The notes below the pieces were generated by a model. The model was not told where the DNA came from and searched no databases. It saw nothing but the letters and a program-made list of their open reading frames with translations. DNA of 64,000 nt. Origin: Gentiana macrophylla. Taxonomy: Eukaryota > Streptophyta > Magnoliopsida > Gentianales > Gentianaceae. Location: contig CM047815.1 of assembly GCA_026214975.1 (NCBI GenBank), forward strand, positions 62,937,852 to 63,001,851, in the 5' to 3' direction. The position numbers and the translations under genes are program-made. Below, piece after piece: positions 25,500 to 37,049 of the stretch (position 1 is its first letter; each line of letters opens with the position of its first letter).

Positions 25500-25990
25500 T
25501 ACATCTGTTCGTTGGTAGCACAAGTCGAATCTACTCCTTTTTTTTGTGGTCAGGGAAATGCTACCGTGACACTCTTCAACACCACGTCGCATTGGCGTTG
25601 GTGTACATGCGAACACCAACACGCTTCATATATAAAAAATCATTGGATCCAAGAATTTTTGTGAAATCATAAAAAGTGCAAATAACCCCTATATTAATTC
25701 TTTGATGCTAAAAAAGCACAAATCAAATCTACTCCTTTTTTTTTTTTTTTTTTTTTGACGAGGAAATCTACTACAGTAAGTAAGTGAGTGCGTAGTAGTA
25801 AATAGAAGGATGCGATGCTAAAAAGCACAAATCAAATCTACTCCTTTTTTTTGTGGCGAGGGAAATGCTACCGTAAGTAAGTGGATGCAAGTAGTAAATA
25901 AGGGGTGCAAATAGAAACCCCCCTATATTAATTCTTTGATGCTAAAACGCACAAATCAAATCTACTCCTTTTTTTTGTGGCAAGGGAAAT
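25500..25990. repeat. Repeated MITE-type segments
   Basis: Four partial copies of a motif containing AAATCTACTCC, a poly(T) run and AAATGCTACCGT. Sequence around 25415-25640 and 25900-25935 resembles the palindromic element at 31157-31540 (shared CATTAATGAATATTTTT, the CGTTGGTGT theme, and a TAGAAACCCCCCTATAT-like end). Confidence 0.6.
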
Positions 25991-26487
25991 GCTACCGTGA
26001 TACACCTTCAGTCGCAACGACTAACACAACCTGATGTTAAATCAATGATCATCATGATTCAGTCACAACGAGTGATACATGATTTTACACTAATGATCAT
26101 CACGAGCCTACATCGTGATCAATGGATCATACATGTTGATCAATACTTTAAAATCCAATTGTGTCACTTGTTGTAGTCGAGTGGTCTAGTCACTTAGCCA
26201 GCAATATACTCATTATTTCCCATATTTATGTCAACAAACTGCATGGGCTATTAACTAGTTATTCAAAGGGTTTTGTTATAAGACGATAACTTCTACGAAG
26301 AAGAAAAATAGAAAGCTTTTGCACCAGCTGCCGCACATTAGTGTAGTGTACCCAAAAGAAAGAAAATAACATTTTAAATAAGAGGGTGGGTGGGGCAGTA
26401 TTTGGACTGAACCAAGAAATCATTAAAAAGAAAATTACATAAAGAGCACATAATAAGCTTAAATCCTTGCTGCTAATGCCGCCTCGA

Positions 26488-29400
26488 TCATGAATCTTTG
26501 TACCATTTCCATCTCTGTTCAACATCCTCCAAAACCTTAGTGCGTGCTCGGCTTTTCATGGCCTCATCTTCCACCCAAGACCTGCAGCAGGTATAAATTT
26601 GATCGGTTGAGCTTGTCTCCCAATTCCAAACACGTTGTCAATACAAGTCTAAAGATTAAAAGGACAGAGGTGCATAAAAAGATCCTATCTATAAAGGGCC
26701 TGAGAAATGGGCCCGAGTCATTTAGGTCTAATTCACTCGAAAATCACTAACCTCAATATTCGAAGTGCTTCTATCTCAGCTTCAAGAATTGCTTTCATAT
26801 CGAGCAATTTATCATACTTAGCCTGCAAATCAGACACCAATGCCTTTAAACTGCTTCTGTCATCAGTGTAATTTGCTTTCTCTAACAATAGAGTTTCAGA
26901 CATTTGGTTGATTTCTTCCTTCAAACTTGATAGGAGCTGCTTCTGACAGTCTAAAGCTGCCTTCTGCTTCAAAAACTCAACTGCTGAATTTTCTAGGACC
27001 GGCTTTTCGTGTTCAAGATCATCAAGAGCTGCCCGATAGTCTTCCTCCACCTTTAGAATATGGATTCTCTCTTCTTCTATCTTTCTGTCCCATAATCGTT
27101 TAATATCGCCTCTTTCAATAAGTTCAGATCTTATTTCCTCCATTGCAATATTCTTTGAAGTATTTTCAGCTTCTATCCTTGACAATTCAGCAGATACAAA
27201 TTCAGCCATTCTTCCACTTGTCAGAGCTACGGCTGCCTGTGCTTTTGTACATGGCTTTTTTGGTTGAAATCTCTTGCTCTGCCCTGTAAATACACACGTT
27301 TAGGTTATTAAGTCAAATTCTGGAATTTTTCCTAGAAGTAAATACATTTTGCCTCACTGTGGCTTATCATATGTTGACAGGATCTCGCTGTGGAAAATTA
27401 ATATCCTTTTACCTCTGAGGTTTGTAGCAAAGAATGTCAATTCCGGTCATACATATATATATACATATATATATGTTCAAATCACATGTCGTCTGAGTCC
27501 AAACCTTAGAAGGAGATTAATTTTTCATGGGGAGATCCTACAAACTGATGGTGAACCACAAGGAGGCAAAAGGTATTTACCCCTTTTTCCTATGAGAAAT
27601 GCTACGGGCACAAGCACAACAGTTGTGCCACAACGAGTGACACCACAACACACATATTCACCATTGATTGTGATGTAGGCCCCCACTATATAATCAATGG
27701 TGCAAAAGTGTGTTGTGTCCCTTGTTGGGGCACAGCCGTTGTGCATGTAGCATCACTCTTTTCCTATCCGGATACAGACTCCTCCCGTGGAAAGGGTCCG
27801 CATGGGGGTAAGGGTTTTATAAAAGTTACGTGGACAAAGAATTACCAAAAACTTTTCTCAGAATACTTCTTTCATCTGCCAGGGTATCAGTATAGATATC
27901 AACTAGTGCTTCAGGACTGATCTCTCTTAAATCAAGAAAACCAATGTTTCTCCTAGATATCTGAACTGTAAATACAGTCAGACATAAATTAAGAGAAAAA
28001 ATGCTCAGATTGGCAGTTGAGCTGGCCATGTTTGAAGTGTTAAAAGAGGGGGGGTGGAAAGTGCAATCATTTCATATCCTACCTCTTCATCTACTCTAGG
28101 AAGTATCTCATACTCTAGCTTGGCTTTCCAACTGATCATATCTTGACGCGAAATAAACCTGCAAGACAGGAAGGGGGAATTTAGAACGCGAATGAAAGGT
28201 TCACACAAGGAAAAGAAATAATGAAAAAAGGGTCAAGTACCTATCTGGGGAAAAATAAAAACCTTCTTGGATATGCATCTGGTTCAAATCGAAATCAAAG
28301 CTGTTACCAGAGAGCTTACTCTGAAGAATGCCAGCCTCGGCCAGGGCTGTGACATTAATTTGAAAGGGATCATGCGACAGGTTTTTTACCCATTCCAAGT
28401 TTTTGAAAGAAATGAATATTAAGCCTTACTCTGAATGTGCTTAAAGTCCGGATCTTCAATACTGACATCATCGAAGGCAGCAATTACAGATACCGAAAGT
28501 GCAGCAGGCAGAAGTAGTTTATGCTTAAAGCTCCTGTAATCAAGAAGTAAAAGTTGCTGAAAATATAAGTCCAACAACATAAAAGTTAAGGGTCTCGACC
28601 TTTATACCTAGGCTATGAGTTGAAAGAAGTTCATATCTTAATACGGTAGAAGAAACATCGATAAGTGTCCAATGTGAGGAAAAATGCAAAACAGAAGGAA
28701 ATAATCTTTCCAACTACAGTATAGGTTCAACAACGTATAACACGCGAGGCCTAAACCTAAAAACTTAGTCTATGAGGTGAAGTAAGTCCATTTGTTAATA
28801 TAGTGGGAGAAATACTGATAAGGGGACTTATTCTTTTTCAACCATATACATGTCATGACATGGAAGATAAAAAAATAAAATAAAAATCAGGGTATGCAAG
28901 ACCTTTCCAAATGCTGATTTGCTTGAACTAACCAACTTGCATATTCTCTTCTTGTACAAAACTCATCTGCTTTGATGTCTTCATTAATAATCTGAACACA
29001 TTACATACAGTTAAGTAACCCATGCTCAAAATAATATAGAACTCGGAAAAATATGTCAGCACAGCTAGCAACATACAAAAAAGAACAGAACAAATATATT
29101 TCACACAATTTATCTTCTTCAAATGGAATGAAAACATTACCCGCTATTTGGCATAACGAACATAGAAGTAAAATGTTGGCGTAGACTATATGAAGTGATA
29201 AAATCACCATGTCATACCAAACAAAGAATGCAACATTAAGCTAATTAAATACAATAGTGAAAATCCCACATGGCAAGAAAAACTTCCACCACAACACAGA
29301 AAAGGCTTTTAAAACCTGTATAAGTATACCTTGAGTCTTTTTAGCATTGATAAAGCAGCATGTTGGGTTGAATCCACAGCAACCGGAAGTATAATAGGTG

Positions 29401-30912
29401 CGGGTCGGCTTGGTTTGGACACGTAATGTTCAGTTTCTTTACAACCAAAAGGTAAGAAGTATCAGAACGATAACGCAAAAAGAATATTACAGAGCACCAC
29501 TAACACTAGGGAACGCAAAAGTATCACCGTGGTTCCATTAAAAATGAAGCATTAAAAGCCCCATAGCAGCAGCCCTAATGTAAGCAGGAAAATCACAAAA
29601 TCCATACCAGCTTAAACAACTAAATGTTAATCATACACGCTTCTAGCATCTACAATGTGATTATATTAAGGCACAAATGTTCAGCTCCAGACACAAACTT
29701 GGAAGTGTCTCCTTCTCAGACAAGAGATTAAATTGGCACATGGACAATGAGGATCTAAAATTCGTGAATGCATTAACTGCTCAGATGGATACTTGGAAGA
29801 CACGGTGCATAAAGAGATTCAATATTGAAAGTACCAAAAAAAAGATATGTCAAGTGTATATAAACTGCATTATGGTCATCAATAGAATGAACATTTAGCA
29901 ATAAGCCTTTAACTGAATACCCAAATTTTACCTATCTTCGTATTCTCAGCAACTGTATCGGTTGCACTGTGAGCAGGTTTACTTTCAGAAGCATCAACTC
30001 TCTCCTTCAACATGTCAGTATCAACAGCTTCACATTCAGTACCTTCTTCTTTTGTTTTAGATGTTAACAAGTTTCCTTGCAAAGCACTATTCAGATCATT
30101 AAAATGCCTGCTAAAACCTACAAGAACCAAATTCACATCAAGCTACTACACATCCCAAAAGCATACTCCATTATCAAAAGTACAAAATTCCCAACACTGA
30201 CCTTTTTTTGATACTGAAGTACACAGGATAATACCAAGTAAAACAGCAACAGAGGAACCAATACTAAAGATTAGCAAAGCACCTGCTGCATCAAAATCAA
30301 AATCCTCAACAACTGCTAAAAACAAGTTTCAGAAAAGCAAAAAGAAAATGCTACAATAGTTGATCATCATCGAGTGAAATCAAGTCCGAGATAAAAACAC
30401 ACCCTCAGCCCACCACTCAGTGCCGCCTATATTACTAGCTGATGTGCCACTTCACCAGCTTCATTAGCTAATTACCCTGACGTATCACAGTATGATACGC
30501 GTGGTGCATTGAGGGAATCGTGTTGGCTAAGAATTTCACACAATTATAACTGTTTCCAAGCTGATTAAAGCTGCTAAAACTATATCAGTTCCACATTTAG
30601 TACTCAACCAGAATAGAGCTCTCAAACTGTCACAGAATATGAACAGAGTATGCAAATACCTTTTTGCTTCTTCGACTCGTTTACTGGAGCTTCAACAACT
30701 GCCCAGCCATTGTACTCATCTCTAGAACTTTGCATTGAAGGGGCCCAGGAAAACCGAAGATTTTTCTGGCCAACCGAAGCAGGAACTAAAAGTAATTCCG
30801 AGTTTTGGGGTCTAGATACAGAAAGGTAGGAAGCAAATTTACAGTTGGGATGACATAAAAATCGAATCTTTGTGGGAGAGGGCAGTGGAAATGGAGCAAC
30901 TAAATGGCCCAT
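26488..30912 (-). CDS. SLH-domain protein, probably chloroplast membrane
   Basis: Resembles the plant S-layer-homology proteins of the At3g25680/At5g23890 group (recognised from memory; biochemical role not established). Exons: 30912-30660, 30315-30202, 30117-29932, 29436-29330, 28991-28903, 28533-28430, 28346-28241, 28158-28083, 27960-27846, 27283-26752 and 26581-26488. All are GT-AG in phase, and the product is 591 residues. Residues 1-60 are Ser/Arg/Pro-rich and fit a transit peptide. About 92-118 is one membrane segment (ALLIFSIGSSVAVLLGIILC). Exons 4-10 contain SLH-like repeats (RREYASWLVQAN; FISRQDMISWKAKLEYEI; FQPKKPCTKAQAAVALTSGR). Exon 10 then gives about 150 residues of coiled coil, and the protein ends RWKWYKDS. 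An anchor plus SLH plus coiled coil suggests a scaffold at a plastid membrane (inference). Length is near At3g25680 and shorter than At5g23890. Confidence 0.85.
27599..27753. mobile_element. Foldback MITE in SLH gene intron 9
   Basis: Nearly the whole 155 bp is one imperfect inverted repeat. The left arm begins ATGCTACGGGCACAA and the right arm ends TTGTGCATGTAGCAT, with further pairing through CCATTGATT/AATCAATGG near the centre. It lies between exons 9 and 10 and should be removed by splicing. Confidence 0.8.
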
Positions 30913-31156
30913 TTCGTTTTCTCCTCTTCTTTTTCTTTCAATTTGTAGATTGATCAATGTAAAAGAGATCAAGTTTAGGGTTCAGGCATCCGGGCGTTGT
31001 ATGTAAGATAGCCTCCTGTGCAACGCACCGATACAGACATGTCTCAATAGTCAATACGCCGACAGAGAAAATGACAAGATAGTTATATTTCTGAAAAATT
31101 AGGCATAAATCCACCTTTTAGGTATTTGTTGAGTTTTAATCTATACAATATATATA
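30913..31156. promoter_or_regulatory. SLH gene 5' UTR/promoter region
   Basis: Upstream of the minus-strand SLH gene start. It contains pyrimidine/purine-rich sequence next to the ATG and no certain TATA box. A transposable element begins about 245 bp upstream. Confidence 0.4.
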
Positions 31157-31540
31157 GGTGGGTTCTATTTGGGCAGCACCTACTACTTCGCACTACATTA
31201 ATGAATATTTTTCTAAAAAAAACGTCATTTCACATTTACAGCTTCACAGTACCAACGCCGTCGATTACATCGACGGCGTTGGTATCACTGTAAAAACCAA
31301 AATGGTAAATCGCCATCGACGTGGCGTTAGATTTAACACTTTTTATATAGGGAGCGTCGGCCACATCAGGTGTTCCTTGTGGAACACCAACGTCATTGCG
31401 ATTGACGTTGGTGTTCCATGCGGAAACTCCAGCCATGGTGACGTTCCCATATAAAAATCATCGCGATCTTGCAAGTAATTTTTGTGGTACAGTAGTAAAT
31501 GGAGTGCAAGTAGTAAATAAGGGGGTCCAATAGAACCCCC
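31157..31540. mobile_element. Palindrome-rich MITE with two perfect hairpins
   Basis: Bounded by related inverted ends (GGTGGGTTCTATTTGGG on the left; complement of CCAATAGAACCCCC on the right) in TATATA-rich flanks. Inside are two perfect stem-loops: 31250-31284 (16-bp stem around ACCAACGCCGTCGAT, 3-base loop) and 31380-31418 (16-bp stem around GGAACACCAACGTCA, 7-base loop). It is non-coding. Confidence 0.7.
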
Positions 31541-31564
31541 TATATATATATATATATTTGTCTC

Positions 31565-32155
31565 TGACGATGCTGAAAATCGTCGGTTATAAATTCGTGG
31601 TTTTTTTTCATCTTAGTGACAATCTATCAAAACTCCAAGAACAATAAAAAAAAGAAAAAAGAAGGGGGTGTTTTTGTGGTGGTTTAGACTGAACTTGAGA
31701 TTATTCCTCAAGCTGCCTACGTATCCAATATATGAATTGGAATCAAGTCTTCGTAGTTCCTTAAAAATGATTTATATAGAGGGGCTTGTGCCCTAGGGTT
31801 TGCACGTAGTTTGTCCAAGATGGATTCTGATTGCCGTGTTCCCTAAGGAAAAGATAAAGATGATTTGATCTCCAGGATCTTAGGAGATAATTAAGGTTGT
31901 ATTTCTTTCCTTGTTTATCTGATTCCACGCGTGCGTAAGGAGTTTGATACGAGAAGGACTTGGGCCGACCTTGTGAGGTCGAGTAGAGATGGTCATAGGC
32001 ACTAGCTGACCTGTAGAGGTCGGGGGGAGGTGGCCGAGCCTAGACAGCTCGGGTACTATAGGTTTCGTCCCTTGAATGAGACATTTTTATGTCTTCATCA
32101 ACTGTTAGACTTTCAGGGAGATGACATGTGGCGAAGTCCGATCCGACCCTTGTCA
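31565..32155 (-). mobile_element. Tat-like LTR copy A
   Basis: 591 bp bounded, on the minus strand, by TGACAAGGGTCGG and AGCATCGTCA. It is homologous to copies at about 47298-47918 (opposite orientation) and 47932-48523 (same orientation). Orientation is called from the TATA-like box (complement of TTTATATAG) and from the CGTCA terminus. The end contains the small inverted repeat GACGAT...ATCGTC. Confidence 0.7.
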
Positions 32156-32563
32156 TAAGCCCTCTAGATCCAGCCGAGCCTGGGGTGGTTGGCTCGGATC
32201 TGCCTAGATCGCGGCTCGGTTCGTCATCGGACCTATAGAATTTGAACTCGAAGTGCTAGGTGGCTAGGCTAGTTAAGACGCAGTTATAACTATCCCGAGA
32301 ATCGAGGCGTCGTTGCCCACTAACTCTAACTACGGTCGTTTTTTGAGGTAAGCGGAGGGTTATAACCCTGTCATGTCAACCGTTTCACTATAACGTTTGT
32401 TATTAAATCAGAAGGTCTACTCCCGGTTGCCGATTGTCATTCTTCTTCTTTCAATCTTCAAATCATACTTGCAAGTAAGTGCTCATTCTTTCATAATTTT
32501 TAGCTTTGTAGATTGCTTTCTGTCGCCGTAATCCTAACCCCGTCGGAACCCTAGATTTCGGAG
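32156..32563 (+). promoter_or_regulatory. Leader region of the Transposase_28-type ORF
   Basis: No reading frame. It lies between LTR copy A and the ORF start at 32564, is CT-rich near the end, and includes a CAAGTAAGTG segment that may be a 5' UTR donor. Probably the promoter and leader of the plus-strand ORF. Confidence 0.4.
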
Positions 32564-33640
32564 ATGGCCATTGCCGATGGTAGAGATGTTAAATCCATCC
32601 TAAATCAGGAGGATGTGGACGAAATCTGTGAGTTATATGGGGTCAATAAGGAAAGGTATGCTCCTATGTTGCATTCTGACCCTTACCTTTTTGCCCCCAA
32701 CCCGCCGGAGGGGGTTCTGTACCGTTCACAATGAGTATTTTAAGGTGGGCCTATGGTTGCCCTTTTGCCCGGCTCTTCTTCCTGTGCTTCGCTACTATGA
32801 GCTAGGGCTTTCTCAAATAGCCCCAAATGGCGTCCGGGCCATTGTCGGGTTTGCTATCTGGTCCCGGCTACTTAATATGAGGTTTAGTGTGAAGAAATTT
32901 AGGTACTTTTATCCTTGCATAGGGGTAAAGGACCATCCCTACCGGTACTACTTTTCTCGGAGACAGGGTCGGTCCTCCGATGTCCCCATACTCCCCAAAG
33001 GTAAGGATTTTTTAAGCAGTGGATGGAAAGATTCTTCTTTGTTCGTCACGAGAATCACCCTGAGTTGAGCCAGTGGAACATGGACAAGCTAGATAAGGAT
33101 GATCGTCCGGAGCTGCCCGACAAGCTGGTGGAGAAGATCCAAAAATCTGGGTATTCCATCGAGTGGCAGGATATGTACGACGAGCTGATCATAGCAGCTT
33201 GGTTAGAGGATGCGGGGCCCGACCCCTACACAGAATCTACTAAGGCCGAGTGGAAGTTCTGTAGGACCCTTTCCGTTGTACTTTAGCTTTGTCGTTATAT
33301 TTTGTCTTATGTCCGAATAATACTTTGTTCATACTTGCAGTGGTTGATTTCGTAGATCTATTGGCTGGAGCAGAAGATGAAGTCGTGGTTCGTCCAGCGG
33401 AACCGACTCCGTCTGTCCGAAGTGTGCCTATGGAGGATCCTATCGTGGATGCTGATGTGGCATGTACTTCTTCGTCTACTCCTCCTTAGGGGCAGACCGA
33501 TCTTGACACTCCCCAGAGGACGACGGGAAGGGATTCATCCATTGGGAAGAAGGGGCAGCGGCCTAGGGCGACCGCGACCTCACATGAGGGTAGGCCCACC
33601 AAAAAGGGCAAGTTGAATTACAGGCCAACCTTTTAGACAC
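32564..33640 (+). pseudogene. Transposase_28 (gypsy-type domain) ORF, N-terminal part
   Basis: Starts ATGGCCATTGCCGATG and continues through EICELYGVNKE. After an apparent frameshift near 32710 it reads YFKVGLWLPF, LRYYELGLSQIAPNG and IVGFAIWSRLL, the pattern of the plant 'putative gypsy type transposon' domain (PF04195). The second frame continues WKDRFFFVRHENHPELSQW and a likely intron acceptor precedes WFRRSTG-like sequence near 33340. It breaks off at about 33610-33640, where foreign retroelement sequence begins; the coiled-coil C-terminal half resumes at about 35434. Such ORFs are known as accessory, often antisense, ORFs in Tat/Ogre/Retand elements. Decayed by frameshift, stops and insertion. 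Confidence 0.6.
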
Positions 33641-35430
33641 TTCTAACGCTCTCATCGACTTCGCAGGGACAAATTACTCTTCTAGTCGGTGACACATCCC
33701 CATCACCTTCACACGAGGACACATCCCGAAAGAGCCGTAATTGATGAAATATCGTTTGTAGAAGCCATATATGAGGACGGAGGAGATGCCTGTATGAAGA
33801 TGCAATGGAGCTTACGAGAGATAGGTGTTTTTGAAGTCATGGACATTGAGGATCCGGTGATGGATGACCATCTTCTAATTCATTTCGCAATGTAGGCGTT
33901 GGCGATCATCTTCACTCGCTCATCACGGGCTCATTATTGAGTTAGAAGCATGGAGATGTCCAATGACAAACGATGATTTCAAAGAAGCGAGTCAGGGAAG
34001 ACTTCATCCTCGGTGAAGAAGCTCTCGATGGTAGTTGGACGAGGTAGAGTTTTGGAGAAGCTACTCATTAGAAGTAGATGATTAGGAAGAGTCATGTAAG
34101 AGCTTAAAGATGAAGAGTTAAGAAAAATGATCGATCACAAGAAAAAGGAAGCAAGTGTTGATCGGAGGATTCGATGGATGATTTGATCAAGATTACGGGG
34201 TTGAGCCTCGGGAAGATGAGTTATTCTTTAGTCAACCACTCCAAGCTCATAAAGAGAAAGGTGGCCCGTTAAAGTCTAGTATTGAGCAACCACCTCTTGA
34301 TTTAGAGCTCAAACCGCTTCAAACACCTTAAGTATATCTTTCTTAAGGATGGAGATAAATTGCCTTTGATCATTTTCTTCAAACTCGGCCACTGAGGCAA
34401 GAAGCACGGTGATAGAAGTGCTTAAGAAAACATCCTCGCCAGCGTTGGTTGGCAAGTGGGTGATATCAGAGGATCGGCCCTGACATATGCATGCATAAAA
34501 TCCAGCGGAGGAAGGAGCTAAAAGGTAAGACAACCTCAGCCCGAAGGTGAATCCGCATATGCAAGGAGGTTGTCAAGAAGGAGGTTATAAAGTGGCTTGA
34601 CATGGGAATCATCTACGCATCGCCCGATAGTGAGTGGGTCACCTACTCAAGTTGTGCCAAAGAAGGGCGGAATCACGGGTCGAAAAGAATGAAAAGGGGA
34701 GGAAGTTGCCTTACGTCTCGTGACCAGACTCTGAGTCAGATCATTGACTATCGTAGACTTAATGAGGTGACCAAAGATCACTTCCCGCACCGCTTCATTG
34801 ACCAACTAATTGAAAGACCGAGTGGTCACAAGTATTATTGTTTTCTCGATGGATACTCTGGTTACTTCCAGATAGCCATCGACCCACGCATGACGAAGAG
34901 AGACCACGTTTATGTGTCCATCTGGTACTTTTGCTTTGCGTAGAATGCCATTTGGTCTATGCAATGCACCCGCGACTTTTCAACGGTGTATGTTGGCCAT
35001 TTTTGATGGACTTGTTGAGAAATGCATGGAAGTCTTCATGGGCGACTTCTCGACCACGGCGATAGTTTTGATGAAATTTTAGAAAACCTAGATATGGTAC
35101 TCCAGCGTTGCGTTGAAGAATCTGCAGCTTAAGCGGAGAAATGCCATTTTCTAGTGATTTAGGAATCGTTTTGGGACATAAGGTGTCCAATCTTTGGTAT
35201 TCAAGTTGATAAGGCTAAGGTTGAAGCCATTGAGCGGATGGCGTACCCAAAAGCAAGTGAAAGAGGTCACGAGGTTTTCTAGGACATGTTGGCTTACGAG
35301 CGTTTCATTAAAGACTTTTCTCACGATTGCCAAGCCTTTATCAAATCTCTTGAAGAAGATGTAGATTTCTTGTTGATCACGAGAAGTGCAAGGAAGCTTT
35401 CAATTGTTTGAAAGATAAGCTTATCGGCTC
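33641..35430 (+). pseudogene. Degenerate Athila/Tat-type pol fragment (pre-RT and RT)
   Basis: Broken frames still show PPLDLELKPL, VVKKEVIKWLDMGIIYA, IIDYRRLNEVTKDHFPHRFI, YYCFLDGYSGYFQIAIDP, FDEILENLDMVLQRCVE, IQVDKAKVEAIERM and FIKDFSHDCQAFIKSLEEDVDF, the usual order from the protease-RT linker through most of the reverse transcriptase of plant Ty3/gypsy Athila-type elements. Numerous stops and frameshifts occur, and the YxDD region is not preserved in one frame. No RNase H or integrase is seen. It sits inside the Transposase_28-type ORF, so it is a later insertion or rearrangement. Confidence 0.7.
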
Positions 35431-35433
35431 TTA

Positions 35434-36221
35434 GGAGCGCATGGCCAAACGGGTCTCAAGAGAAGCTGCCCCGAAGCAGCGGGTCGCCGACATGTCCGAC
35501 GAGGAGTTGGCTATTATGGGTTGTAAGACCGTGAAGCTGGTAAGTGATTCTTTCTTATTTCTTTATGCTTTAAAGCTAAACTTTTGATGGCCCTAACCTT
35601 CTCCATTTGATTGTTCAGGGAGCTGCGATTGGCTAGGAGGTTTTCCGAAGGTTGGGAAAAGCCTCTGCGGACTCAGCCGAACAAAAGAACCAGATCGCCG
35701 AACTGAGGCGAACTCGAGAGGAGCTCAAGGCGGGCGCCAAGCTCAAGGACACAGAGATGAAAGCTCTATAGTCTCAACTCCTAGCTCAAGAGGGTGAGCT
35801 GAAGTCTTTGTCGAGCGAGCTCGCCGAGGAGAAAAGGATGAATGAGCAGGAAGTCGCCGACCTTCAAGCGAAAGCAGCTGAGCTGAAAGCTACGATCCCA
35901 GCTCGATGCGCCGAAGCTGTTCAAGAGTATAAGGCCTCATGGGACTTTGCCGAGGCCTTAAAGGTGCTGCTGATCCTCATCCTAAACCATGGTTACACCC
36001 AGGGAGTGGATGAGGCAATGATCCAGTATCCTTCTCTTGCGGTGGACGACTTTCCTAAGAAGGTTTACTATAAGCAAAGAATAGGCGCGGATTACACCGA
36101 GCTCGTAATGGATTTTAAGGCGGGGGTGGACATTGTGTCCAAGTATGCTGCCCAACCCGCTGCTGCCTCCAACTCGCCTCCTTCGTCCGAGCCTCAGAAG
36201 AGTCAGACCCCTGACTCTTAG
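35434..36221 (+). pseudogene. Transposase_28-type ORF, coiled-coil C-terminal part
   Basis: Continues the accessory ORF: RVADMSDEELAIMGCKTVKL, then a canonical intron (donor GTAAGTGATT near 35540, acceptor TTGTTCAG before 35619), then a Glu/Lys/Ala-rich coiled coil ending SEPQKSQTPDS and TAG at 36219-36221. A few stops interrupt it (near 35634 and 35770). Alternating coiled coil and a spliceable intron are typical of these plant accessory proteins. Confidence 0.55.
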
Positions 36222-36490
36222 AGTTTAGGGTATTTTTTTATTGAAAAAAATATGTACTATGATTTTTATTGATAATGAAAGAAGTTCTTCCGTTAACGTG
36301 TTTCTTTTTGAGTTATCTTTTGTTTGTTCTTATTGTTGTTGGGGTATGCCCCCCCAGTATGCCATTCATTAGCCTACGGATTTGGATGGCATACTTGTGT
36401 GCGTGTGTACCTGTCGTATGTGTGAGGCCGAGCTCGATGCGTGGGCTCGGATATTTGTAGGTTGGAAGACCTGATCAAGTGAGGTTAGTT
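36222..36490 (+). other. 3' non-coding region of the accessory ORF
   Basis: Non-coding, T-rich, leading into the tandem array. A possible polyadenylation region follows the stop (AATAATGAAAG near 36272 is not a consensus signal). Confidence 0.4.
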
Positions 36491-36499
36491 TAGCTCTGT

Positions 36500-37049
36500 T
36501 AGTTCGCAACGAGCGAGGCCAGGTTGAGCTGGCCTTTAAGTTTTGTGGGGCAATCCGGACCAGGCTATACTGACCTACTCTTTAAGTCACAGCGGGTAGG
36601 GAAAGGTCGGACTGACTTCTCGCGTGAAAGTTTAAGGACGAGCAGGGCCAGGCTAGTGCCGACTTCTCGTTTTTTAAAGCCCGGCGAGCAGGGCCTGGTC
36701 GGACTGATTTTTCGTGTGGAAGTTTAAGGCGGCGAGCAGGCTGGCTAAGGTGACTTCTCATTTTTAAAGCCCGCGAGCGAGGCGCTTGGATCGACTTCGT
36801 GTGGAAGTTTAAGGACGAGCAGGGCCAGGCTAGTGATGACTTCTCGCTTTTTAAAGCACGTCGAGCAGGGCCAGGTCGGACTAACTTCTAACGTGAAAGT
36901 TTAAGGACGAGCAGGGCCAGGCTAGTGCTGACTTCTCACTTTTTAAAGCACAGCGAGCAGGGCCAGGTCGGACTGGCTTCTCGCGTGGAAGTTTAAGGAT
37001 ATGTAGGGCCAGGCTAGTGCTGATTTCTCATTTTTTAAAGCACGGTGAG
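36500..37049. repeat. Tandem array, units about 117-120 bp
   Basis: Roughly five diverged units, each containing GACGAGCAGGGCCAGGCTAG, GACTTCTCGTTTTTTAAAGC and CAGGGCCAGGTCGGACT motifs. The array resumes for a few bases at 47293 after the inserted element and runs directly into LTR copy B. Arrays of this kind next to the 3' LTR are known in Tat/Ogre elements. Confidence 0.85.

Larger units (their letters stand above)
22448..26487. other. Gene-free interval between CHUP1 and the SLH gene
   Basis: Includes the CHUP1 promoter on the right of 22447, several A-runs and short TA repeats, and MITE-like sequence. A segment starting near 24193 (GTGGCGGACCTAGGATTTT) resembles a common plant MITE terminus. 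No supportable gene. Confidence 0.6.

Noticed and set aside
26259..26525. Small minus-strand protein after the SLH gene
   Set aside because: It overlaps the SLH last exon in another frame and runs into non-coding sequence.
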